In this document: positions 1-10,350 of the stretch, piece after piece
How the letters are laid out: each line of letters begins with the position of its first letter
Numbering within the stretch: position 1 is the first letter of the stretch
Origin: Hemerocallis citrina
Lineage: Eukaryota > Streptophyta > Magnoliopsida > Asparagales > Asphodelaceae
Assembly: GCA_017893485.1 (NCBI GenBank)
Contig: CM030367.1
Span: 144,325,767-144,389,766, forward strand
Length of the DNA stretch: 64,000 nucleotides
Direction: 5' to 3'
Notes under the pieces: generated by a model
Databases searched by the model: none
Seen by the model: only the letters and a program-made list of their open reading frames with translations
What the model was told of the DNA's origin: nothing
Made by a program: the position numbers and the translations under genes

Positions 1-1824
1 AATAGGTCTTGATAACTGAGACCGCATGAAAAGAATTACCCAAACCATGATCTGGAGTTAGCAGCGATCATCTTTGCTTTGAAGCAGTGGAGGCAGTACG
101 TGTACAGGGAGAAGGTCAACATGTACACGGATCATAAGAGTCTGAAGTATATCTATCAGTAGACGGACTTGAATCTGAGGCAGAGGAGACGGTTAGAGGT
201 GTTGGAGGACATTCGACCGGAGATCAAGTACCATCCGGGCAAGGCCAATATTGGAGCTAATGCGCTAAGCAGGAAGTGCAGTTTGTCCCGATTGATCACA
301 ACTCAGGAGAAGTTGGCAGAGGAGATTGATCGAGCAGAGATTGAAGTGTTTTTGCAAGGTTTGGGAGCTTCCTTAGCTCAGTTAAGGATTCAACCTACTT
401 TGAGAAATAGAATCATCGACAGTCAGAAGACCGATCCAGAGATTCAGGAGATGATGGAGCATGTTGGCATTGGCAGGTTGGCAGAATTTCAGGTGAAGGA
501 TGAAGTATTATGGTTTGGAGAGCGGCTGTGTGTGCCAGATCAAGCGAAACTGAAGGAGAGTATTCTTCAAGAAGTGCATGCTACTTTATTATCCGTGCAT
601 CCAAGGAGTACCAAGATGTATAAGAACATAAATCTATATTTCGGGTGGCCAGGGATGAAGCGAGATGTGACTGAGTTTGTTGCCAGGCATGCAGTTTGTC
701 AGCAAGTTAAAGCCAAGAATCAAAAACTCGGAGGTTTGTTGCAGCATTACCCATCCCAGAGTGAAAGTGAGATTGTATCAGCATGGACTTTATCACAGGT
801 TTGCCCAAGAGTTTCAAGGGCAATGATGCAATTTGGATGATAATGGACCGACTCACCAAATCGGCTCACTTTTTGGCGATGAAGCTTACTTGGTCGATGG
901 AGAAGCTGGCCGAGTTGTATGTTGCCGAGATTGTAAAGCTTCATGGAGTTCCGCTATCGATAGTATCCGACCGAGATGCGCATTTCACCTCGCATTTTTG
1001 GAGAAGTCTTCAAGCAGCTTTGGAGATGAAGATTGATTTCAGTACGGCCTTCCATCCTCAAACTGATGGGCAGACTGAGAGAGTCAACAGGGTACTGGAA
1101 GATATGCTGAGATATTGTGTGTTGGATTTTGGTGGCAGTTGGGAAAAGCATTTGGCTCTTGTGGAATTTTTCTACAACAACAGTTTCCAGGTAAGCATTG
1201 GGATGGCACCGTATGAGGCTCTGTACGAAAGGAAGTGCAGGACACCGATATGTTGGTATGAAGTGGAGGAGCAGCAGCTGTTTGGGCTGGAGATTATGCA
1301 GTAGACCTTAGAAAAGATTGAGCTGACCAGGAAGAGGTTAGTCGACGCACAAAGCAGGCAGAAGAGTTATGCTGACAACCGGAGGGAGAGACCTAGAGTT
1401 TGCAGAAGGAGACTTTGTCTTTGTGAAGGTGTCTTCGACCAAGGGGGTGATTCGGTTTGGAAGGGGAGGAAAATTAGCTCCGAGATACATAGGACCTTAT
1501 AAGATCTTGAAAAGGATTGGAAAGACAGCTTATCGGTTAGAATTACCAGAAGAATTGGCCCAAGTGCACAATGTCTTTCATGTGTCTATGTTACGAGGTT
1601 ATATCCTGGATCCGAGTCATCATTTGCCAGAAGTGCCAGAAGGTTTGCAATTGGATTTGAGCTATGCAGAGTGTCCAGTAGAGATTGTGGATCGTCGAGA
1701 GAAGGTCTTGAGGAATAAGACAATATCTATGGTCCAGGTCATTTGGAGGAACCAATTTGTTGAGGAGGCCACTTGGGAATCAGAGGAAAAGATGATGAGA
1801 AATCACCCTGAGATTTTTAACTAA
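1..1824 (+). pseudogene. Chromovirus pol fragment: RNase H, integrase, chromodomain
   Basis: RNase H is read from base 1 to about 285 ([26 protein letters not shown]), with a TAG stop at 160-162. The integrase HHCC zinc-binding domain follows (about 580-720). A frameshift near 740-785 leads to the integrase core at 783-1304. The core keeps the first Asp (MDFITGLP), the second (SDRDAHF) and the Glu (GQTERVN). A TAG ends that frame at 1304. A second shift leads to 1369-1824, which holds the GPYKILKRIG...HNVFHVSML linker and a chromodomain (PVEIVDRREK to WESEEKMM) and ends in a natural TAA. In the family this polyprotein copies RNA to DNA and inserts it, and the chromodomain is thought to guide insertion to heterochromatin. 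This copy is dead: two stops and two frameshifts. Confidence 0.9.
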
Positions 1825-1881
1825 AAATTGTAAACTCATTTATTTTCTTTCTTTTCTTTGAATTTTCTCACTCTTAAGTGT

Positions 1882-1899
1882 AGTTCCGAGGACGGAACT
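1882..1899 (+). other. Stem-loop just upstream of the chromovirus PPT
   Basis: AGTTCCG (1882-1888) and CGGAACT (1893-1899) form a perfect 7-bp stem around an AGGA loop. It lies about 60 bases after the pol stop and 5 bases before the polypurine tract. The same structure with changed but still paired bases occurs at 16048-16065 in another element (see findings). Confidence 0.7.
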
Positions 1900-1904
1900 A
1901 TTCT

Positions 1905-1914
1905 AAGGAGGGAG
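1905..1914 (+). other. Polypurine tract of the chromovirus
   Basis: AAGGAGGGAG lies three bases before the TG of the 3' LTR at 1918. This is the expected place and composition for the plus-strand DNA primer of an LTR retrotransposon. The same ten bases precede the LTR of the 11737-23353 element. Confidence 0.85.
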
Positions 1915-3224
1915 TTCTGTAACATCCCGTATTTTTATTTTAATTAAAAAATATATTTTTCAATTTTTGCACGTATGATGCACGTGCTAATTTTTTCATC
2001 TCTATTTTTCTTGCTCTCATTTCTTATTTTAGCACGCATGAGTCTTTTTATTTAGCTTTTCATTAAATGCATAGGCCTAAGAATGGATTCTAGCCTACTA
2101 GATTAATTAATTAATTAATTAAAAAGCAAGCCCACAAGACAAGCCCATTTAATTAAATCCCATTTTTGGGTTGTGCATGGACTCACACATGACATGTAAC
2201 AACTTTTAATACACATATTAGAATTATAGGATTTTTATTTAATTTTGTGTGTGTTTGTGCACTAGTGCACAACACGTGCACGTGTTTTAGGAGAGAGAGG
2301 CCGGGAGTTATAGGAGGTGGAAAGGTGGAGAAAGTGGGAGAGTGGATAATAAAGTGGGTAGTTATTGGTAGATGAAATTTGTATTTTAGCCCTTCTTTTG
2401 TCCTATAAATACACCCTTCTTTTCTTCTCATTTCACACCAAAACTAAACAAACCGAGTTAGATAGAGGAAAAAGAAAGAGAATTAGAGAGTGTTCTTGTT
2501 GCATTGTAGGCTTTTTGGAGTGCTCTTGCTAGGAGGAGAAGGATTAGGAGTTGCTTGTTGGAGCTAGGAGCTAGAAGTTGTGTCTCATCTTCTTGTTGCA
2601 AGTTCTTCATAAGAGGTGGGTGATCTTGTGCTTTCTAAATATAGGAAATGCATGCTAAATTTGTTAAATGAATAGTATAGATAAATTTGATGTGATAAAT
2701 ATAGAACAAAACCATGCTATTGTGTTGTGCCATGAATTGTAGAAATTTTTGTTATGATTAAGAAACTAGTTGTTATCATGTTAGTAGAAATGAGAAAATG
2801 AAACAATGGATTATTGTCATGAACAAATATGCATGTTAATTTACAAATGTCAAAAATTTGTATGAAAAATTGTTGAGTTTTTCCCTTGTGGTTAAAATGA
2901 AGTTTTGTGAAGTTAATTTGGTACACCTAGATTCACTTAATTATTTGTAAGAGATACAAATTACTATTCTTGATTAAATCGAAGAAATGCAATTCATGTT
3001 CATTAAGGATAAGAAATAATTTGAAATTTAGATTTATTGTCTAAAATATCAATTATAAATTTGTGAGCTACTGTTTGAAAGTAAACTCAGTTTAGATAAA
3101 ATAATTACAAGCCTAATGAAAGATTAGATCGAATGAAAAATAGAGTTTTGTGAAGATAATTGAATAACGGTAAGATTGAACAAAAGCCTAACAATGTGTT
3201 TCCCAATCAGTAATCACACTTGGA

Positions 3225-3470
3225 CTTATTGGCTAGTGGGACCACCATAAGTCAGTACTGTAGCATGTGGGATGTCCTGGGTTCGAAACTTGTTAGACCC
3301 TTTTATTTTTGATTTCGTTTAATTAAATCCGAACCGAGAACCAGTATTTGGGGATTTTGATATGGCTTTATGACAGCCAAGTCACATGGACTATTTGGCT
3401 TGCGGTGTGGGCTTTGGGCGCTGATTGTATTGGATGGGGCAGCCTGGGTTCGAAACCCTGTGGCTTCATA
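3225..3470 (+). repeat. Two tRNA-promoter-like blocks inside the LTR
   Basis: TTGGCTAGTGGG (near 3229) is followed about 50 bases later by GGGTTCGAAAC (near 3280). A second pair, TTGGCTTGCGGTG near 3397 and GGGTTCGAAACCC near 3449, follows. The spacing and sequence resemble internal A and B boxes of tRNA genes or SINEs. No cloverleaf can be folded with confidence, so no tRNA gene is called. Confidence 0.35.
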
Positions 3471-4129
3471 ATTTTTTTTTGGGATCTTAAATCAAAATGA
3501 GAGTTTAAAGGCAAATTAAAATGTAACGCCCCGAATCCCAAATACACTGAATTCGAGATGTTCTACAGGATCTTTTCACTTTCTTTAGTGCAATTTTACA
3601 GGGAAATTTAAACTTTTCATCTTACATCAGAGTTTACATCAATATTACACTTTTCATTTTGCACAGCGAAAGTAAAATTTACAACAATTAAATAAATGTA
3701 CAACAACATGGTATAATCTTTAAGCATCCATTCCTCTTTAACCTTTAACATGCCATTTACCTGCATATAAGACTGTGGGTACGTCAGTTTATTCAACCGA
3801 CGATCATTATACACGACCATCCTCTCTATGCCGGAAATAGTATAACTTAATTTTCCATATTTAGCAAACACAAACTTGTCACATTACAATTAAAGGGACT
3901 ACCCTATTGATGTCGTGTTGTGATTGTGCACTTAATCCTTAATGCAATTATTTATGTTACATGACACTAATGCACACTTGTTCGGAGTCTATGTATCCCA
4001 TACTACATAGGTCCGAGGGCAAGCCTCTTAATCGTTCTTCATCTTTGTAGGGTTCAATCCCTCGTTATGACTTAATCTACTACTGTAACTACGGTAGTGT
4101 CTTAGATGATCTATGAGTGCAAGCACGTG

Positions 4130-4395
4130 TACAGAAACTGGAGGGGAATCCCACGTCATGTCACGATGCATCGTGAAGAACCTATGGACAATTCAGCCTC
4201 CTTCATGGCACACGATCCTCATGCAGTCACCAAACATCCCACAAGTGTCACCACAGGGACGGTACCCTGGAACAGTATCCACGTCATGTCACGACGCATC
4301 GTGAAGAACCTGTGAAATACTCTCCGCCACCACGGCACCCTGGAGCCGTATCCACGTCATGTCACGACTCATCGTGAGGAACCTGTGAAATACCC
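4130..4395. repeat. Three copies of a palindrome-bearing repeat in the solo LTR
   Basis: Blocks starting near 4139, 4271 and 4351 share CCACGTCATGTCACGA followed by CATCGTGA and AACCTRTG. The first contains the perfect 14-base palindrome CACGATGCATCGTG. In the other two one central base has drifted. Related blocks, with GTCATGACATGAC in place of GTCATGTCACGA, recur in the LTRs at 60345, 60825 and 62508. Confidence 0.6.
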
Positions 4396-4914
4396 TCCGC
4401 TGCAAATCCGATGGCTCTCACTCGTGTTTTTCTCCTACTTTCATCACGTCTCCACTATGTACTAATCCTTAGTTTTTATTAGAATCATGAACAAAATCAA
4501 AGCTCTAGAGTTAGCCTCTCCACTAAACCGGACTTATTCATTCATTTCAACATGATCAACCTTGGTCTTTCTTTTCATTATTCATTTCAATTTCTTTCCA
4601 ATTGCCGGGGGAGACTTAGCTACTATTTCATTTCAATTCCAATTCACAAATGCTAACATATTCTGAGCATTCCCAGCTCATGAGTTCATTTTTCATTGCC
4701 TCAGCATATCATGATCTTAGCTTTCATATTCATGTAATTCTCAATTCGAATCTATGATTCATTTCATGTAAATTCTCAATTCAAACTACGATTCATTTCA
4801 TATAAATTCATACAGCAATAAAAAGAGTTCATCAACATCAATCATAAAGTTCACAATCTTCAAAATAGACAGAATAATGTTCTCTGACATAACAAAACAC
4901 TCTGGACAGTCGAC

Positions 4915-5638
4915 TTGTTCAGTCAATTACAGTTATTCATAACCACCCAGGAGAGTCGACTGCTGCACACGGCAGTCGGCTGTTCCGCAGTGTTCCAATT
5001 CAATTATCAATCACAGGACAGTCGACTGTTCCGCAAATCAGTCGTCTGTACTATGTAGTTCAATTATACATTTATCATGCTCAGTACAGTCGACTGCTTC
5101 AAGCAATCGGTCGACTGGACAGGTTAAATTTCAATTTAAGGAATCATTCCTTCATACACATCACACTTTGTCTCGCTATTCTTCAACAAGAATAATTCAC
5201 ATTTTATTGTTCACATTATTCTCAAAATGAGAAGTACTAACGAATATTCATAATTCATGTTTTCATGCATCAATAATGTCACTTCAATCTTTACTATATT
5301 AATCTTCTTCATTTCTAGTTCTTTTACAAGGTATAATTTTCCAAAAATACACATATGAAAAACCATAGTTCTGATTACACCTTTTATTCTCAAATCACAT
5401 TTTATTTCATTCAACAATCCCCAAATTATCTTTATAAAGTCTCATGTATTTCAAAAGAGTAGAACATTCGAGTTTATAAAAATACCTCAGTACCAGTCGA
5501 CTTATACTATAGTAAGTCGACTGTTCAGGGGAAAACATCCATGATTTTAAGTAAATAGTTGACTTATAACAGCACCAGTCGACTTAAAATGAGCATATAA
5601 GTCGACTTACAAGATCCTAAGTCGACTTACCCGAAAGA
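4915..5638. repeat. Cluster of CAGTCGACTG-like palindromic motifs
   Basis: At least twelve copies or one-base variants of the ten-base palindrome CAGTCGACTG or of AAGTCGACTT occur here, often in pairs 10-25 bases apart (for example near 4917, 4955, 5021, 5087, 5495, 5512, 5577, 5600, 5620). The same motif recurs in the SIRE-like copia element. Confidence 0.7.
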
Positions 5639-8164
5639 TTCCTTCTCGACATTTCTCAACAATTAATGCCACTAATCTCTTTATCAGCCAAGTTCACATT
5701 CATGGTTATAATTAATCCATATCAACTTAGATTTTTACTAATCCAATCACATACAATTGCATACTCGCATTCCAATCAATTTATAGGTCTATTCTCCAAT
5801 CAAGAGTGTACTCTTATTAATATTTTTTATGCATCATTCTCGATATGATACTAGCATCAGTAATAAGGAAAATCAAACCCACTATCATTCATTCATTTAA
5901 CAAGCATTTCTACTTTAGAAATATGGAGAATTATACCCACCTTGTATGGAGAGAAAACAACACAATAGCAACGAAAGTCTTTTGCGAATGAAATGTACCT
6001 CCTCCTAGATGATGCGCGCACAAGCTCCACAACACCACCGAAAGCTTCCCTCCTTGAATAGCCGGCCCTTCTCCTCCTTGTTGAAAGCAATACAATCCCA
6101 CACAATCTTCTCAATCTTTTGACTCACAACTTACTACTAAATTAGACTATAGTTTTAGAAAGATATAATTGCATATGAATATAGCCATGGGAGGGGGGTA
6201 TTTATACTAGAAATCAACTAGAATGGAGGGCTAGGATTAGTTGGTTGGTTGTAGGATGGAAGGCTAGGATGAGAGTAGAAGTTACCACAACTACCCACAT
6301 TCACATAACTACCACACCATGACCACCACTAAACTTTTGAATCTCCCTCCAAAACAAAAGAATACAATCCGGCCATGAAGAGAGTGTGCTCTTGCACGTG
6401 TACGTGTAGTGCACGTGCAAGCAACTAGGCCCAAAATTGTGCATTTGATAAAAATAAAATAGAACTTTTAAATAAATTAATCCATGGGCTTTTAGTTTTA
6501 TGGGCCAAAATAGTAAAAATAAATAAAATACATTTTGGGCTTTAAGAAAAGGCTTTAAAATAAGGCTTTCTATTATTTAAAGAAAAGGCTTTTGTATAAA
6601 AATAGTTTGAAAACATATATTTAAATATTCATACACATCACAATAAAACAATTATAAGATTTAATTCAACCAAAATATTGCACGTGCACACTACGTGCAA
6701 AATAAAATAATTTATCATTAAATGAAAAATCAGGATATTACATAAAATTTGGGGTAAAATATTGTTATGTGAATTGAATTTCTCTTGAAGAGATTATATA
6801 CTTATTGATTTAATAAATACTTGATGTGGGTTGAGATGTATATGAGCTTAAATTGCTAATGAGACTTAAAGTAGATGAATTTATGTTCATGAAAAGAAAT
6901 ATTACTTTTAAAGAATTGTGAATGAATAAATGAATCATGAATGATGCTAAAATGAGACATTGGTTAAATTGTGAATAAGTTGAAGATAAGAATACATTGA
7001 GTTTAATACATGATTATTGAAGGGTATGAGTACCCATGGATTCTTGTACATGAAAGGTTGTGATCTAGAGTTTAGTGAGACCTCGAGTACAGGCATTGTT
7101 GAACTAAAATATTTGAGTTATATTTTTGAGATATGGCCATGGAGCTATCTCGGTATTTGTGATTAAGTCCGGTAGGGGGTAAAACTAACTCTAGGTATGA
7201 TAATTTGTTCACGTCTTGAACTTGAGAACTAGGCAATAAGAGAAGATGTAGTAAACCTAGGTAAACGTAAGTGGGGCACTCTATATAGTCGGGCGGTGTA
7301 CTCCGGGATTATAGACCCAGTCAGGCGGTGTACTCTGGGACTGAGGTTGCTTCGATGGAGACGAGCTTTTATTTTAAATTCGGGACTATGCATAGTCAGG
7401 CGGATAGTTGCCGTACTCCAGTGTATATATGTATACAGAGGCTAAAGGGGCACTTGCGGGATGTTTGCACGACGAGGAGTCTGTTATAACAGTCGGGCGG
7501 TGTACTCCGGGACTAGGATCCGTACTTGTGGAATGTCTAAATCTTGCTTTTATTACTGGGTAGTTTTCATAGCGGGGGATCGAACCCTTTAATGTGGAGT
7601 ACGTAGGTGCTTGCCCTCGGACCTATGTAGTATGGGATGCATAGAATCCGAACAAGTATGCATTAGTGTCTTCTTAGTATAAAATATCTGCATTAGGCAT
7701 TAAGGCATTGCATACACTTACATGTTTAGAGTAGTCACATTTAACACTTTATTTGCATTCAAGTTTGTGGTTTGTTAAAGTATTAAGATCGTTATATTTC
7801 TGGCATAAAGAGAATGGCTGTGTATAACATTTTCGTCGGTTGTAAGCACCTGACGTGCCCATAGTTTTATATGCAGGAGTTGGACTTTTCATGTAGATAT
7901 AAAGTTGATATGCTGCTGTTGATTTATATCAATGTTAACGATGTTGCAATTGTATATTATTTTCATTGTTGTACTTCATTTTATCTTCCGCTGTATAAAT
8001 AAATGTCAAGGACTCTGTTGTATTATAAATAGTTCAAATTTCCTTGTAAAATTGTACGAAGTGAAGTGTAAAGATCCTGTAGAACTTCGAATTCGGTCGT
8101 ATTTGGAATTCGAGGTGTTACATAAACTATCTCTAAAGGAGATTATAAATACCCCCCCCCCCTC

Positions 8165-8411
8165 CCACCAAAAGAAGGGTAAATAATATTTTTTCCACAA
8201 AACGCTCTTTCATAATCTTTTTGATTACTGACTTGAGCGTCTGAGGGTTCGTCGCCGTGATCCATCCCGGTGTATCGAATATTTGCAGGTTAACGGTAGC
8301 AGCAAAAAACAGTCAAATGCCGACCAAAAGTCAACAGGTTTGCCTTATTTGTTTCCAAAAGAATCTACAAATACATCTGTTTGCTCCCACACCGAAATCA
8401 GTAGCAACAAG
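8165..8411 (+). repeat. Remnant of a Tat-type LTR 3' end
   Basis: TGACTTGAGCGTC, CCCGGTGTATCG and CTGTTTGCTCCCACACC align in order with TGACTTGAGCGTC, CCCGGTGTTTC and CTGTTTGCTCCTACACC of the Tat LTR end at 37310-37530. The copy stops where the palindromic array begins. The interval 8123-8164 before it is noncoding with a run of 13 or so C. Confidence 0.65.
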
Positions 8412-8886
8412 AACTTAACCCGTCATTGCCAATAACGAGTTAAGTTTAAGGATTTTGATCGAGTATTGGATAGTCACAAATTCTTTTACATAAAACCTAA
8501 CCCGTTATTGGTATTAAATGCTTCAGTTCACATAACCCGTCATCTGCAATAACGGGTTAGGTAGAATTATTTTAAGACTTCAACTTACCTTGTGTTTTTA
8601 TTAAAAAAAATCCTGGTTAAGAGTGTTAGTTATTTATGTAGTAATGTGAGTATATGGTTTTTTACCATAATTTTAATTTCCAAATAGTCACCAGGATAAC
8701 TTTTGCTAGTGTTGTCATCTTGATCCAACATAACTCTTTACATAAAAACAAAAATTCAAAAAAAATTATAACATCTCCATAAATATTGAGGTCTCTACAT
8801 AAAATTTATTGAAAAAATAATTTACATGGAATTTGTCATCATTATCCATATATATTGATTTCGGTTTAAAAGTTAGTGAGTTAGAG

Positions 8887-9009
8887 GATAAGGGTTAGGG
8901 TTAGAGGTAGGTTAGGGTTAAGGCTAGGGTTATAGCTAAGGTTAGAGATAAGGGTACGGTTAGAGGGTTAGAGTTAGGGATAAAGGGTTAGAATTATAGT
9001 TAGGTTAGA
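8887..9009 (+). repeat. Degenerate telomere-like TTAGGG repeats, G strand
   Basis: About 120 bases made of GTTAGGGTTA-type units, with variants GGTTAGAG and GGCTAGGG. Plant telomeres are usually TTTAGGG, so this is telomere-like rather than a true telomere array. It sits between palindromic modules. Confidence 0.6.
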
Positions 9010-10290
9010 ACATAACAATATATTCACTTTTTCTAGTTATTTATCTGTAATTAATTATTAATTTTTGTAAAATAATTAAATTCTTTATTACTGCTTTACG
9101 TTTTTTGAATTTTAAACTGAAAAGAAAACATTTTTTCAAAAAATATCTTCAATTAAAAAATCTAAAAAAACTTAAATAAAAAATTATTTTTAATCTTAAA
9201 CCTCAATAGAATGTTCAATGTGACTCTTAATGTCATCGCATTGAGTAAAAAGTTCTCAATAGGATGTTTAATGTCACTTATGTTGTTTTTTAATTCCAAC
9301 AAAAAATAAAAATTCACTCTCTTCATTAACATACACACCGCACCCCCCAAGAACTTATGTTCAATGTGACTCTTAATTCCAACAAAAAAATTGTTTACAA
9401 AAGATTTCTTCAAAATTCCTCTTTGAAATATTCAACCTAACCCATTATTGAAGATAACAGGTTAATGAACGTAACCCGATATCGGCAATGACAGTTTAAG
9501 TTACAGGAAATTTTTGATTTTACAATTTTTATTGTGTATTTTTTTAAAAAAAATATTTTTTTTACTGGAAGGGGAGGTGGGGTGGGTGGGGGGAGCGGTG
9601 TTTATGAATAGTGTGAAAAAATAATTTTTTTTTGTGATTTTTAATCTCACAGTTACGAATAATGGGTACAAGATTTACTGAACCCACAGTTATGAATTGG
9701 GTGGAGTTTCTCAAAGAAATAATTCCAACACTAGGTTAAAACTACATTAGTCACCATTTTCATAGGATTCCAACACTAGGTGGAAATCAGTTCTCATTAT
9801 CGTAGGCTTCCAACATAAACAACCCACACATTTAATCATAGTTTTTTATTTAAAAAACCCCCGAAAAAGGGTTAAGTCAAATATTTTCTTTAAAAAATCT
9901 CTTCAACCTAACCCGTTATTGGTTGCGACGGGGTTTGGTTTTCTTAACCCGTTATCACCAATAACGGGTTAGGTTGAAGATGAATTTGTACAATTTTAAA
10001 TCTAACAATCTCAAGTTAGTATTATTTTTTATGTAAATTTTTTTCATAACAATTTTTTGCTGGAAAGGGAGGTGGGGTGGGTGGAGGGAGGGGTGTTTAT
10101 GAATAGTGTGAAAAAGTAGTTTCTTTTGGAGTTTTTTTTATCTCACAAATGCGAATAATGAGTGCTAGATTTACTGAAACCATTATTACGAATTGTGGGG
10201 ATTTTTTCAAAGAAATTATTCCAACAGAGTCTCTAACTTAGGTTATTGTTTCAAACTACAATTTTAATTAGAATTTTTTTTTAGCAGAAA

Positions 10291-10350
10291 CTAACCCTAC
10301 AGTTACCCTAACCCATAACCCTAACACTAACCCTATCCTTACCCTTACTA
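10291..10350 (-). repeat. Degenerate telomere-like repeats, C strand
   Basis: About 60 bases of CTAACCCTA-type units, opposite in orientation to the block at 8887-9009. It also lies inside the palindromic array. Confidence 0.55.

Larger units (their letters stand above)
3522..6742 (-). mobile_element. Nested solo LTR, inverted, TSD TAAAA
   Basis: On the plus strand it begins TGTAACGCCCCG and ends GGATATTACA. Read on the minus strand it begins TGTAATATCCTG and ends GGGGCGTTACA, matching the family of the surrounding LTR. Perfect 5-bp duplications TAAAA lie at 3517-3521 and 6743-6747. There is no internal region, so this is a solo LTR left by LTR-LTR recombination. It is 3221 bp long. Confidence 0.93.
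1..8122 (+). mobile_element. Ty3/gypsy chromovirus (Tekay/Del-like), 3' part
   Basis: The left edge of the window cuts this element inside RNase H. In order it shows the RNase H end, integrase, a C-terminal chromodomain, a stem-loop, a polypurine tract, and a 3' LTR that opens TGTAACATCCCG and closes GAGGTGTTACA. Domain order pol-chromodomain places it among plant chromoviruses. The Tekay/Del assignment is inferred from the look of the chromodomain and the TGTAACA...TGTTACA termini. The 5' LTR and gag lie outside the window, so no TSD can be checked for this copy. Confidence 0.85.
1918..8122 (+). mobile_element. 3' LTR of the chromovirus, split by a nested solo LTR
   Basis: The LTR starts TGTAACATCCCG after the PPT and ends GGTGTTACA at 8122. 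Removing the nested insertion and one TSD copy (3522-6747) leaves about 2.98 kb. That is close to the 3.22 kb of the nested family member, which starts and ends with closely similar sequence. A TATA-like CTATAAATA near 2402 is a plausible promoter. 7260-7520 holds several degenerate copies of a GGCGGTGTACTCCGGGA motif. 7570-7640 holds a module shared with the other LTRs in the window. Confidence 0.85.

Noticed and set aside
3225..3300. A functional tRNA gene
   Set aside because: Only box-like motifs are seen; acceptor and anticodon stems cannot be paired convincingly.
8149..8162. Poly-C run at 8149 and poly-G run near 36165 as matching transposon ends
   Set aside because: They are opposite homopolymers in inverted order, but the flanks do not align well enough to claim terminal repeats.
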